DNA of 64,000 bases, from assembly GCF_014873145.1 (NCBI RefSeq), contig NZ_JADBEK010000001.1, positions 10,788,001-10,852,000 on the forward strand. The letters run 5' to 3'. Positions 8,849 to 17,264 of this stretch are shown here, piece after piece (positions within the stretch are counted from its first letter, which is position 1; each line of letters starts with the position of its first letter). The position numbers and the translations under genes were made by a program. The DNA comes from Nonomuraea angiospora. Lineage in GTDB: Bacteria; Actinomycetota; Actinomycetes; Streptosporangiales; Streptosporangiaceae. The notes under the pieces are model-generated. The model did not search any database. It was given only the letters and a program-made list of their open reading frames with translations, and was not told the DNA's origin.

Positions 8849-10548
8849 GCCCACTCCCTCGCCGGCCGGGCCAGCGCGTAGTCGCGCCGGGGCGCGGTCG
8901 GATGGATCTTGCGTCCGCTGTACATCGGCCGGGCCGTCCCCTCCGGGCTGATGCCGATCACGTCGTCCCCGCGCCAGCGCACGCGGTACTCCCGCCCCGC
9001 CGCCACCTCGGTGCTCGCCGTCTCGGGCACGGGGAACGTGACCGTGACGCGCTCCCCTCGCCGTGGCGCGGGGATCGACAGGTAGCCGTCCGGCGCCCAC
9101 GCCCCGGCCAGGGTCCCGTCGAAGTCCCCGCTCTCGCGGACGACGCGCACCTTGGCGTACCCGGCCCAGTCGGGCACCCGCATCCGCAGCTCGGGCAGGT
9201 CCTCGTGGACGTCCAGGTCGACGCGGCCCTCGTGGGGGAGGTGGCTGAGCACGGTGACCTGCCGGGTGGCCCGGGTGAGGAGCAGGTTGACCCGGACGGC
9301 GCGGGGGTCGGCGGTGACGATCGAGTTCCAGCCCCAGAACAGGCCGCGCAGCCCCGAGCCGACGCAGCACGCCTGCACGTCGGCCGTGTGCCCGCGGCCC
9401 AGCTCCACGTCGCAGACGAAGTCGTTGGGCGCGCCGTACCCGGCGAACGCGCCGCGTACCCGCTCGCCCACCCGCACGTGGGTGACCCAGCCCGGCTCGT
9501 CCCCCGACGCGTCGGGCGCGGACTCCACCCAGCTCAGGTCCAGGAGCTGCGACTCCACGAGGTGGTTGCGCAGGAACCGCTCCACCACGCCCCAGTACGC
9601 GGTGTGCCCCGATCCGGCCAGCGTGGTCCCGGTGCCGATCAGGTCCACCAGGGAGCAGCTCTCGTGCTCGTAGCGCTGGTCGGCCAGGTCGCCGGGCGTC
9701 CAGCCGAACGCGGTGGCCTGCCCGAGGGCCCAGTCGTAGGCGCGGCGGACGTACGCGGTCAGCTCGTGGTCGCCGACGTGGCGGGCGTAGCGGGCGAGCC
9801 CTTCGAGCGTGCCGAGGCGGGTGTGGAAGTGGGCGCTGCGGTACGCGCGGGCGGAGTTGAAGGAGCCGTCCTCGTTGAAGACCCCGCTCTTGCGCACGAT
9901 CAGCCGGGCGAACCATCCGCACAGCTCCAGCGCGTCCTCGTTGCCCGTCGCCTGGTGGTAGCGCAGCAGCGGCATGATGAGCCGGCCGCTGAACGAGGCC
10001 GGGTCGGGGGCGAGGTGGAGCGCGATCGCGTTCGGCGACGGCCAGCCGCCGGGGGTGTACTCGGAGGCGGGGTAGAACCACACGTCCCGCTCCTTGATCG
10101 CGATCCGCTTGAGCGCGGCCACGTGCCGGTCGGCCAGCCTCCTGGCCTCGGGGTCGCCGTCGGAGACGTACCAGGTGGTGAGCGAGAGGAGGACCGCCCG
10201 CTGGTCGATGAGGTTGGCGTTCGGGGGCCAGCCCACCTCGGGGCGCGCCAGGCGGTAGCTCAGCCCGTCGTCGCCGAAGAAGCCGATCAGCCGCCGCCTG
10301 AACCCCTCCTCCACCTCCCGCCAGGTGTCCTTGCCGGTCATGTGGCGGGCGAGCACGCAGGCGTCCAGGAGCCGTCCGTGGCTGGAGCCGTAGTCCCAGT
10401 CGCCGTGCCGCAGCGCCGCGGGGCGGGCCAGGAGGTCGGCGCTGAAGTACGGGATGCCGTCCAGGTCCTGGTCGGGCAGTCCGGCCACCGCGTTCATCGC
10501 CAGCTCGGCCCGTTCTTCCAGCAGCACCGTGTCGGGGATTTCGGGCAT
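8842..10548 (-). CDS. GH127-like (DUF1680-related) putative Zn-cysteine glycosidase
   Basis: A 568-residue helical protein with repeated toroid-like segments (WTPGDLADQRYEHES, HLVESQLLDLSWVESAP) and a C-terminal beta-sandwich. It is only distantly like GH127, but two hallmark positions appear kept: E-x-C in HESCSLVD (Glu296, Cys298) and CC in ACCVGSG (Cys394, Cys395), matching the Glu-Cys-Cys-Cys zinc site of the Bifidobacterium GH127 enzyme. Predicted cytoplasmic glycosidase acting on a furanosidic or branched sugar. ATG at 10548 is preceded by GAAGGGAC. First gene of an operon with GH78 and an SGNH esterase, divergent from the true GH127 gene at 10910. A plain hypothetical six-hairpin glycosidase is the alternative. 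Confidence 0.68.
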   Translation of the reverse strand: MPEIPDTVLLEERAELAMNAVAGLPDQDLDGIPYFSADLLARPAALRHGDWDYGSSHGRLLDACVLARHMTGKDTWREVEEGFRRRLIGFFGDDGLSYRLARPEVGWPPNANLIDQRAVLLSLTTWYVSDGDPEARRLADRHVAALKRIAIKERDVWFYPASEYTPGGWPSPNAIALHLAPDPASFSGRLIMPLLRYHQATGNEDALELCGWFARLIVRKSGVFNEDGSFNSARAYRSAHFHTRLGTLEGLARYARHVGDHELTAYVRRAYDWALGQATAFGWTPGDLADQRYEHESCSLVDLIGTGTTLAGSGHTAYWGVVERFLRNHLVESQLLDLSWVESAPDASGDEPGWVTHVRVGERVRGAFAGYGAPNDFVCDVELGRGHTADVQACCVGSGLRGLFWGWNSIVTADPRAVRVNLLLTRATRQVTVLSHLPHEGRVDLDVHEDLPELRMRVPDWAGYAKVRVVRESGDFDGTLAGAWAPDGYLSIPAPRRGERVTVTFPVPETASTEVAAGREYRVRWRGDDVIGISPEGTARPMYSGRKIHPTAPRRDYALARPAREWAW

Positions 10549-10560
10549 GGGCGTCCCTTC

Positions 10561-10580
10561 GCATAAATATTCAAACATGC
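10561..10580 (-). promoter_or_regulatory. TTGAATAT element, site B
   Basis: Read on the minus strand this is GCATGTTTGAATATTTATGC, about 12 bp upstream of the GH127-like gene start, close enough to block its transcription. It has the same TTGAATAT core as sites at 33335 and 36174. Confidence 0.45.
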
Positions 10581-10866
10581 ATAGACGTCCCAACAAGCGT
10601 GCGTCGTCCCTCCCGCCCCGTCAAGGTGCACCCCCGTACTTCGGCCGAGGTCCTTTGGGGGGAGGGTGGCCGAGGGTGCGCGCCACTCCGCCCCAGGGCG
10701 CGCTCGGCGGTGCCGCACCCCGCTCCAAGCGGCGACGCACGACGGGCGGTCGGTGGCGGGCGCCGCCGCCCCGATTCCGGCGGGTGGCCGGTGGGTGTCC
10801 TTTTGTCTCCTCTCCCCGAAGGACGGCAACCCCGGTCGGCGGGTCCCGGACGCACAAAGGTCTGGG

Positions 10867-10898
10867 CATAAATATTCGACCCTTGTTGGATATTTGAG
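10867..10898. promoter_or_regulatory. inverted AT-rich operator, site C
   Basis: Two 14-bp arms (CATAAATATTCGAC at 10867-10880 and GTTGGATATTTGAG at 10885-10898) match as an inverted repeat at 10 of 14 positions, with a 4-bp spacer. The site ends 11 bp before the GH127 start. The same GCATAAATATTC string occurs at site B on the other side of this intergenic region, supporting one shared regulator. Confidence 0.5.
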
Positions 10899-10909
10899 CC
10901 TAAGGCAGG

Positions 10910-12790
10910 ATGAGCAGTATGAGCGATGATCGGATGTCTTCGGTCGTACGGCCCGGCCCCGACGCGGCGGTGACCCTGCGCCCCCCGGCGGGCGCGCGGG
11001 TCGAGGGCGGGTTCTGGGGGGCGCGGCAGCGGGTCAACCGCGAGGTCACGATCCCGCTGGGCGGCGAGCGGGTGCGCGAGTCCGGCGCGTTCGACAACCT
11101 CAGGCTGGCGGGCCCGCATCGTGGCAAGGTGTTCGCCGACTCCGACGTCTACAAGTGGCTGGAGGCGCTCGCCTGGGAGCGCGGCCGGGCGGACGACGAC
11201 GACCTCGCGCGGCCGTACAAGGAGGCGTCCGAGCTGGTCGCGGCCGCCCAGTGCGACGACGGCTACCTGCACACCCACACCCAGCTCACCGGCACCCAGC
11301 GCTACTCCGACCTGGCCTCCAGCCATGAGCTCTACTGCGCCGGCCACCTCATGCAGGCGGCGGTGGCGGGCAGCCGGGCGGTCGGCGACCGTACGCTGCT
11401 GGGGGTCGCCACCAGGCTCGCCGACCACCTGGCGGCTGCGCTGGCCCCGGACGCGCTCGACGGCCACCCCGAGGTCGAGATGGGCCTGGCCGAGCTGCAC
11501 CGCGAGACCGGCACGCGCGCGTACCTGGACCTCGCCGCGCGCCAGGTCGGCACCCGCGGCCACGCGCTCATCCCGCTCAAGGGCCACCACGGGCCCGGCT
11601 ACCGGCAGGACCGGGTGCCGGTGCGCGCGGCCGGCACGGTCGAGGGGCACGCCGTACGCGCGATGTACCTGGCCGCCGGGGCGGCCGACGTCGCCGTGGA
11701 GACCTCCGACCTCGAACTGCTCGCCGCCCTGGAACGGCAGTGGCACGACATGGTGGCGACCAAGACGTACCTGACCGGCGGCCTCGGCTCGAACTGGTAC
11801 GGCGAGGCGTTCGGCGGCCACCACGAGCTGGCCCCGGACACCGCCTACTGCGAGACCTGCGCGGCCATCGGCAGCGTCCAGTGGTCGTGGCGGATGCTGC
11901 TGGCGACCGGCGCGCCCGGGTTCGCGGACCTGATCGAGCGCACGCTCTACAACGCCGTCCTGCCCGGCGTCTCGCTCGGCGGCGACCGCTTCTTCTACGT
12001 CAACGCGCTGCGCGTGCGCGCCGGCGCGGACCCCGACGACCTGCGCTCGCCGGCGCGCGGCCGCCAGGACTGGTACGGCACCGCCTGCTGCCCGCCCAAC
12101 GTGATGCGCCTGCTCTCCTCCCTCGACCACTACCTCGCCACCCGGGACGGCGACGGCGTCCAGCTCCACCTGTACGCGCCCGGCACCGTGCGTGCGGGCT
12201 CCGTGGTGCTGGAGGTGACGACCGGCTACCCGTGGAGCGGCCGGATCGAGATCACCGTCAGGGAGACCCCCGACCGGCCGTGGACGCTCTCGGCCCGCAT
12301 CCCCGCCTGGGCCGACGCCGCCGGCGTGGACGACCGGCCGGCCGAGCCCGGCACCTACCACCGCGTCCGCAGGACCTGGCGGCCCGGCGACCGGATCGTG
12401 CTCGACCTCGGGATCCGGCCCAGGCTGACGGTGGCCGTGCCCCGGCTGGACGTGGCCCGCGGCCAGGTGGCCGTCGAACGCGGCCCGCTGGTCTACTGCC
12501 TGGAGCAGGCCGACCACCCCGGCGTCATCGTGGACGACCTGTGCGTGGCGGGCGCGGACCTCCGCGACGGGACCGCCGTCACCGGCCTGCCCGACGAGGT
12601 GGTGCCGGTCATCGCGCGCGGCCGGGCCCACACGCACCGGGAGGAGGACGGCGGCTTCCCCTACCGCACCGCCGCCGCCCCCCGCGAACCGGAGCACGCG
12701 GGCCCGGTCGACCTCACGTTCGTGCCGTACTACGCGTGGGCCAACCGGGGGGCGGGCCCGATGACGGTCTGGGCGCCGATGCACGGCTGA
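10910..12790 (+). CDS. GH127 (DUF1680) beta-L-arabinofuranosidase-type enzyme
   Basis: The 626-residue protein is a clear GH127 member: GFWGARQRVNREVT at the N-terminus, (alpha/alpha)6 barrel, and the zinc-thiolate site residues Glu315 and Cys317 in YCETCAAIG and Cys393-Cys394 in ACCPPNVMR. In the Bifidobacterium enzyme HypBA1 the equivalent set is Glu338, Cys340, Cys417 and Cys418, with Cys417 as nucleophile. Family members release beta-L-arabinofuranose; one Bacteroides member acts on aceric acid of rhamnogalacturonan II. No signal peptide. ATG at 10910 or 10919 is possible; the ribosome site AAGGCAGG is weak for both. Monocistronic, ended by a perfect 15-bp hairpin at 12801. Here an RG-II role is inferred from the neighbours. 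Confidence 0.9.
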   Translation: MSSMSDDRMSSVVRPGPDAAVTLRPPAGARVEGGFWGARQRVNREVTIPLGGERVRESGAFDNLRLAGPHRGKVFADSDVYKWLEALAWERGRADDDDLARPYKEASELVAAAQCDDGYLHTHTQLTGTQRYSDLASSHELYCAGHLMQAAVAGSRAVGDRTLLGVATRLADHLAAALAPDALDGHPEVEMGLAELHRETGTRAYLDLAARQVGTRGHALIPLKGHHGPGYRQDRVPVRAAGTVEGHAVRAMYLAAGAADVAVETSDLELLAALERQWHDMVATKTYLTGGLGSNWYGEAFGGHHELAPDTAYCETCAAIGSVQWSWRMLLATGAPGFADLIERTLYNAVLPGVSLGGDRFFYVNALRVRAGADPDDLRSPARGRQDWYGTACCPPNVMRLLSSLDHYLATRDGDGVQLHLYAPGTVRAGSVVLEVTTGYPWSGRIEITVRETPDRPWTLSARIPAWADAAGVDDRPAEPGTYHRVRRTWRPGDRIVLDLGIRPRLTVAVPRLDVARGQVAVERGPLVYCLEQADHPGVIVDDLCVAGADLRDGTAVTGLPDEVVPVIARGRAHTHREEDGGFPYRTAAAPREPEHAGPVDLTFVPYYAWANRGAGPMTVWAPMHG

Positions 12791-12800
12791 CCTCCGAGCT

Positions 12801-12845
12801 CCGGGCGCGCGCGGCTTGACCACGGCCGTCGCCGCGCGCGCCCGG
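12801..12845. terminator. bidirectional hairpin terminator
   Basis: A perfect 15-bp inverted repeat (CCGGGCGCGCGCGGC at 12801-12815 and its complement at 12831-12845) with a 15-base loop lies between the convergent GH127 and GH28 genes. No U tract follows, as is common for actinobacterial terminators. Confidence 0.75.
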
Positions 12846-12857
12846 CCGTACCCTCTG

Positions 12858-14168
12858 CTATTCCTGGGACGCGGCCACGGTGACGCCGGTGACCGACAGG
12901 CCCTCGACGTCCTGTGCCACGTCGGCCCGCAGCACCCCGGTGAACGAGCTGTCCCTGATCGTGATCTCCCGCAGCGGCTGCTCGGGATAGCCCCGCAGCA
13001 GGTACGCGCTGCGCGTCCGGTCGCTGCGCAGCCCCGCGACGTTGATGTTGCGGATGAGCGGCGCCTCGTCGCCGGTGTGGCCGTCGCCGTGGTAGAGATC
13101 GATCGAGACCGCCTCCTTGGTCAGCCCGCTGATCTCGATGTCCTTGACGAAGACGTTCTCCACGAAGCCGCCCCGCACCGAGTTCGTCTTGATGTAGAGC
13201 CCGAAGTACAGGCCGGGCCCGCCCCAGCGGCAGCGGCGGACGAACACGTTGCGGATCCCGCCGGTCGTGTCCGTGCCGATCGCGACCGAGCCGTACCGGT
13301 AACGCATGTCGCAGTCCTCGATCAGCACGTCCTCGCACGGCACCCCGACCCGCCGCCCGTCCGGGCCGCGACCCGCCTTGATCGCGATGCAGTCGTCGCC
13401 CACGTCGAACACGCACCCCGAGATCACCACCGAACGGCACGACTCGGGGTCGCAGCCGTCGTTGTTGGGGCCGCGCGAGTGGATCGCCACGTTCCTGACC
13501 AGGACGTTCTCGCACCGTACGGGGTGGATCTCCCACATGGGGGAGCGCACGACGCGCACGCCCTCGACCAGCACATTGCGGCACAGGTACGGCTGGATCA
13601 GGTTGGGCCGCAGGTAGTGGCCCGCGCCGAACACGCGCTCCTCGACGGGCACGTTCTGCGCGGCCATCCGCTGCAGCGCGGCCCAGTCGTCGGCCTCGTG
13701 CGGCGTGCCCGGCCGCCAGCCGAACTCCGGCGTGCCCACCCACGGCCACCAGTGCTCGGGCCCGGCCCCGCCGTCGAGCGTGCCGGAGCCGGTGATCGCG
13801 ATGTTCTCCTGGCCGTAGGCGTAGATGAAGGGGGAGTAGTTGTAGCACTCGATGGCCGAGAACCGGGTGTAGACGGCGGGGAGGTAGTCGGCGGGGTCGG
13901 TGCTGAACAGGATCGTCGCGCCCGCCTCCACGTGCAGGTCCACGTTGCTGAGCAGGTGGATCGCGCCGGTGGGGTAGGTGCCCGGCGGCACCCGCACGTG
14001 GCCGCCGCCCGCCCGGTGGCACGCCTCGATCGCGGCGTGGAACGCCCCCGTCCACGTGCTCCCCGAGCCGCCGAACTCCGTGAGGTCGAACCACCGGTCG
14101 GGGAACTCCGGCGGTCGCACCCGCTCGCGCAGCTCGTCGGCGTACCGCCACGCCTCTTCCTCGTTCAT
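12858..14168 (-). CDS. GH28 polygalacturonase-family enzyme with altered active site
   Basis: This 436-residue right-handed beta-helix protein aligns along GH28 exo-polygalacturonases. The three catalytic aspartates are kept (Asp237 in NNDGCDP; Asp258-Asp259 in VGDDCIAIK). The usual GHG histidine is Tyr292 (RYRYGSVAIG) and the Arg of the R-I-K substrate motif is Tyr325 (GLYIKTN), with Lys327 kept. These two residues normally contact the galacturonate carboxylate, so a neutral or differently linked sugar may be bound. No signal peptide: cytoplasmic, on imported oligosaccharides. Last gene of the 13-gene operon; ATG at 14168 overlaps the previous stop (ATGA). Rhamnogalacturonan-type hydrolase or xylo/apio-substituted galacturonan are possible substrates. 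Confidence 0.87.
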   Translation of the reverse strand: MNEEEAWRYADELRERVRPPEFPDRWFDLTEFGGSGSTWTGAFHAAIEACHRAGGGHVRVPPGTYPTGAIHLLSNVDLHVEAGATILFSTDPADYLPAVYTRFSAIECYNYSPFIYAYGQENIAITGSGTLDGGAGPEHWWPWVGTPEFGWRPGTPHEADDWAALQRMAAQNVPVEERVFGAGHYLRPNLIQPYLCRNVLVEGVRVVRSPMWEIHPVRCENVLVRNVAIHSRGPNNDGCDPESCRSVVISGCVFDVGDDCIAIKAGRGPDGRRVGVPCEDVLIEDCDMRYRYGSVAIGTDTTGGIRNVFVRRCRWGGPGLYFGLYIKTNSVRGGFVENVFVKDIEISGLTKEAVSIDLYHGDGHTGDEAPLIRNINVAGLRSDRTRSAYLLRGYPEQPLREITIRDSSFTGVLRADVAQDVEGLSVTGVTVAASQE

Positions 14169-16270
14169 GTCGCCTTCCTCATGCGCAGCGCGTGATAGAG
14201 GGGCAGCGATATGACCCAGGACGGGTTCCACGTGTTCGCCTCGCCCTTGCGCTGCCAGTTCGTCTGGAAGAAGCCCTCGCCCTGCTCGCCGGGCGTCTCG
14301 AAGCCCCAGTCGCCGGGCTCGCGGCAGATGCCCTGGCCCATGGCGCGCAGGATCGTCTCGGCCCTGGCCGCGTACCGGGGCCTGCCGGTCATCAGGCCGA
14401 ACTCCATCAGCTCGGAGGTCGGGAAGAACACGTCGAGGTGGTGGTTCTGCACGCTGACCGACGGCCAGCCGCGCGCCCTGAACCCGCGCCGCTCGAATGT
14501 GCTGCCCGCGTCGAACTCCGGCGACCACACGTAGACGAACGTCAGCAGCCAGTCCGCCGCCACCTCCGCCCACCGCGCATACAGGTCCCGGCCGGTGAGC
14601 CGGTAGAGCTCGAAGGCGGCCAGGAAGTAGTACATCCCGGCCTCCTTGTCCTCGCCGGAGGCGTCCAGCGTGGCGTGCGCGAACGGCCGCTCGAACGTGG
14701 CCGCGTGCAGCCGGTGGTAGCGGCCCAGCACCTCCTCGGCCCGCCGCAGCCACCCCCGCTCGCCGCTCAGCCGGTACGCGCCCAGCATGGCCTGGACGCA
14801 GGCGATGCCGGCCGCGCTGACCATGGCCGAGAACGGCCGCCCGTCCGGCGTCCAGCCGATCGGGACGATGCCCTCCTGGAGCCTGGTCCGCCAGAAGAAG
14901 GCGGCGGCCTCCTCCACGGCCTCCTCCCACGCGGGCGGGACCGGCAGCCCCGCCTCCCTGAAGCGCAGCGCGATCCCGGCCAGGTCGGCGATCGTCTCGC
15001 CGTGGGCACGGCTGGAGACGAAGTCCGCGCCGTCCTTGCGGAACGTCTCCCACCGGCCGTCGTCGAGCAGGTACCGGCCGTGCCGCAGTCCCGGGGTCGG
15101 CGTCCGGCTGCCCTCGACGTAGAAGTCCGCCGCCCGGCGGGTCCGCTCGGGGCGGCCGAGCAGGGCGTCGCACAGCGCGAGCTTGAGGCACTGGCCGGTC
15201 CAGCCGTACAGGTACGACCGGGGCCGGCCGTGGCGGGTGCCCTCGTAGGCGAGGTAGCCGTCGCCGGTCCAGCGCGCGTCCATGGCGTTGGCCTTGAGCC
15301 GGACGATGTCCTCCCGGCCGAGCGGGCGGACGCCGTCGTCCTCCCGGCCGAGCGGGCGGATGCCGCCGTCGTCCTCCTGGTAGAGCCGCGTTGTGACCAG
15401 TTTCCTGAAGCCGTGGCCGCGCGGCTCGACCGGGCCCCAGTCGAGGGTGTGCCTGGTGGTGATCGTCTCGCCCGGGGCCAGGGTCCGGTAACCGATCGGG
15501 TCGTCCGCGACCTCCGCCTTGCTGACGTAGCAGACGTCGGGCCGGCCGTCGAACATGATCACGCCGGTCATGGCCGCCACCGTCAGCCCCGGTTGCCTGA
15601 TGACGCCCAGGGAGTCATAGGTGACCTTGCCGTCCTCGTCGCGGCGGGGCGCGGGATGGGCGAAGAGGCTGACGTACCGGCCGGACCAGGCGGCGTTGAC
15701 GGCGGGGACGGGCAGGCGGTCCTGCTCGCACACGAACCCGCCGCCCGGCTCGACGCGGGGGACCCTGCGGTGGGGGTCGGAGGAGGGGTTGCCGTTGTAG
15801 AGGACGCCGGGCATGGTGACGTTCGCGTCGGTGGTGGGGAGGGGGAGCAGGAGGCCCGCCGCCACGTCGGTCACCTCGTGCTCGGAGTCGTTGCGCCAGG
15901 TGGCGGTGAGGGTGAGCAGGCCGTCGGGGGTGAAGGCCAGCTCCAGCCGGGCCCCGAGCGGCCCCGTCCGCGCCGTCACCACAAGGGCCTCGCCCTGGGG
16001 CGCGAGGTGGACGGAGCCCGGGTGCTCGATCCGCCAGGGGCGGCCGGTGGAGACGGTGAGCAGGCCGCGCAGCGGCGCCCGCAGGTGCGGGCCGTCCGCG
16101 TCGCGGTGGCGAAGCCGCGCCGCGTCGCGGTGGCGAAGCCGCGCCTCAGGGCCGTCCGCGTCGCGGTGGCGCAGCCACACCTCGGGGCCGTCCTCGCCGG
16201 GCATCACCTCCACGACCTTCCCGCCGGGCTCGGTGATGGCGGCGACGACGCCGGGTGCGGACGCCGTCAT
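14165..16270 (-). CDS. uncharacterised alpha/alpha-toroid protein of pectin operon
   Basis: A 701-residue protein with an N-terminal beta-sandwich (~residues 60-320) and a C-terminal helical toroid (WTGDGYLAYEGTRHGRP, YLYGWTGQCLKLALCDALLG, EKEAGMYYFLAAFELYRLTG-like helices). The layout (beta-sandwich then helical barrel) is that of several glycosidase and lyase families, but I do not recognise a specific one. It contains two in-frame short repeats: RHRDADGP/RLRHRDA copies at residues ~32-63 and two ~10-residue copies of EDDGVRPLGR near residues 303-322. Cytoplasmic by lack of signal peptide. It is tightly coupled: its ATG overlaps the upstream stop and its stop overlaps the GH28 start. Probably an enzyme acting on pectic oligosaccharides; function unassigned. 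Confidence 0.7.
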   Translation of the reverse strand: MTASAPGVVAAITEPGGKVVEVMPGEDGPEVWLRHRDADGPEARLRHRDAARLRHRDADGPHLRAPLRGLLTVSTGRPWRIEHPGSVHLAPQGEALVVTARTGPLGARLELAFTPDGLLTLTATWRNDSEHEVTDVAAGLLLPLPTTDANVTMPGVLYNGNPSSDPHRRVPRVEPGGGFVCEQDRLPVPAVNAAWSGRYVSLFAHPAPRRDEDGKVTYDSLGVIRQPGLTVAAMTGVIMFDGRPDVCYVSKAEVADDPIGYRTLAPGETITTRHTLDWGPVEPRGHGFRKLVTTRLYQEDDGGIRPLGREDDGVRPLGREDIVRLKANAMDARWTGDGYLAYEGTRHGRPRSYLYGWTGQCLKLALCDALLGRPERTRRAADFYVEGSRTPTPGLRHGRYLLDDGRWETFRKDGADFVSSRAHGETIADLAGIALRFREAGLPVPPAWEEAVEEAAAFFWRTRLQEGIVPIGWTPDGRPFSAMVSAAGIACVQAMLGAYRLSGERGWLRRAEEVLGRYHRLHAATFERPFAHATLDASGEDKEAGMYYFLAAFELYRLTGRDLYARWAEVAADWLLTFVYVWSPEFDAGSTFERRGFRARGWPSVSVQNHHLDVFFPTSELMEFGLMTGRPRYAARAETILRAMGQGICREPGDWGFETPGEQGEGFFQTNWQRKGEANTWNPSWVISLPLYHALRMRKAT
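15308..15365. repeat. 30-bp in-frame tandem repeat (2 copies)
   Basis: Two copies of a 30-bp unit (GTCCTCCCGGCCGAGCGGGC... at 15308 and 15338) code for two adjacent EDDGVRPLGR-like decapeptides in the toroid protein. In-frame duplication, probably in a surface loop. Confidence 0.7.
16091..16179. repeat. in-frame short repeat coding for RHRDADGP
   Basis: GTCGCGGTGGCGAAGCCGCG and close variants recur three to four times, coding for repeated RLRHRDA/RHRDADGP peptides near the N-terminus of the toroid protein. Charged and low-complexity, likely variable in length among strains. Confidence 0.65.
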
Positions 16271-17262
16271 GGGCGCCGCCTGAGGCGGACGGCCTGCGCC
16301 CCGGTGCCCGGCAGCGGGACCCTCAGCGTCCCGCCCTCCTGGATCCCCAGCGAGCCGACCGTCATCGCCCACGTGTCGATCACCTCGACCTCGTACCGTC
16401 CGGCCGGCACCTCGTACTCCCGCTCCGGGAACCGGTGCTCCCCGCAGTACTCCAGGTAGAACTCCCCGGGCACCTCCAGCATCGGCGCGTCCCGATCCCG
16501 GTAACGCGCCTGCGCGGGCGTCTCGGCGATCACCTCCCGCAACAGCCCCAGCCGCGCCACCGCCGCGCCCACCAGCGTGCCGCCGGCCTCCGACCAGGTC
16601 AGGCCCTCGTCGTCGAGGTACGACTCCCCGTGCGTGACGTACCGGCGCCGCACCGACCCGTCCCACGCCTGGGCGACGACCTCCTCGGGGGTCAGGCTGC
16701 GCCATGGATCGTCCGAGTCCCCCTCGTACCCGCACCTGTCCATGAGCACCGGCTTGTGGTGGTCGCGCGTCTGCACCCAGGCGTCGCGCGGGCTGCGCGC
16801 GGCCACGCTCCCGTGCGTGAACGCGCGCCGCCACAGCAGCGGCGACCCCGCCTCGACGGTGATCGACAGCGGGTGGTGCAGGGGGTCCTCCTCGGCGACC
16901 AGGTCCGCGAGACGTACCCAGTCATGTTCGGAAATTTCGGGGAAAAGGGTGGGGTCGTCCGCCAGCGACCACCACACGTTCGCGTGCCCGGCCAGCCTCG
17001 GCACCACCTCCGCCACCAGGCGGGCCGCCGCGTCCACGTCCCCGATGCCGTCGGAGGGGTGCAGCAGGACCAGCTCGGCCGTCACGCCGATCGCGGCCAG
17101 CTCCGCCACCCGCTCCTCCAGCGAGTCCAGCGAGCACCGCGTCGCGAACGCCGCCATCCGCACCCGGTCGAACGGCGACGACTCCAGCGCGGCCAGCGTC
17201 CGCGCCCGACGCTTGTCACCGTGCAGGTGCCAGCCGAGCGCGGTGGTCGCCATCGAAACCAT
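16267..17262 (-). CDS. DUF4038/DUF5605 (GH140-like) paralogue lacking both catalytic acids
   Basis: The 331-residue protein is a shortened paralogue of its upstream neighbour: same barrel core (SPFDRVRMAAF, LLHPSDG, ANVWWSL, YVTHGESYLDDEGLTWSE, GRYEVEVIDTWAMTVG) and same C-terminal sandwich, but no N-terminal DUF5060 domain. At the acid/base position the neighbour has SAANEYD while this one has SLADDPT (Asp103 for Glu); at the nucleophile the neighbour has IDEISYEG while this one has MDRCGYEG (Arg176 for Glu). It may be a sugar-binding pseudoenzyme or use another mechanism. ATG at 17262 has GAGGG upstream and lies 2 bp after the neighbour's stop. No signal peptide. Function inferred only from family. 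Confidence 0.8.
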   Translation of the reverse strand: MVSMATTALGWHLHGDKRRARTLAALESSPFDRVRMAAFATRCSLDSLEERVAELAAIGVTAELVLLHPSDGIGDVDAAARLVAEVVPRLAGHANVWWSLADDPTLFPEISEHDWVRLADLVAEEDPLHHPLSITVEAGSPLLWRRAFTHGSVAARSPRDAWVQTRDHHKPVLMDRCGYEGDSDDPWRSLTPEEVVAQAWDGSVRRRYVTHGESYLDDEGLTWSEAGGTLVGAAVARLGLLREVIAETPAQARYRDRDAPMLEVPGEFYLEYCGEHRFPEREYEVPAGRYEVEVIDTWAMTVGSLGIQEGGTLRVPLPGTGAQAVRLRRRP

Positions 17263-17264
17263 GA

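Larger units (their letters stand above)
10549..10909. other. divergent intergenic region with AT-rich elements at both ends
   Basis: The 361-bp stretch separates the GH127-like operon (minus) from the GH127 gene (plus). Short open frames in it are GC-rich shadows with no domain signal. AT-rich operator-like elements sit at each end (10561-10580 and 10867-10898); the ~280 bp between them holds nothing I recognise. Confidence 0.6.

Noticed and set aside
10599..10871. Possible small gene in the GH127-like/GH127 intergenic region
   Set aside because: Short Arg/Pro/Gly-rich frames exist on both strands but none has a ribosome site or recognisable domain.
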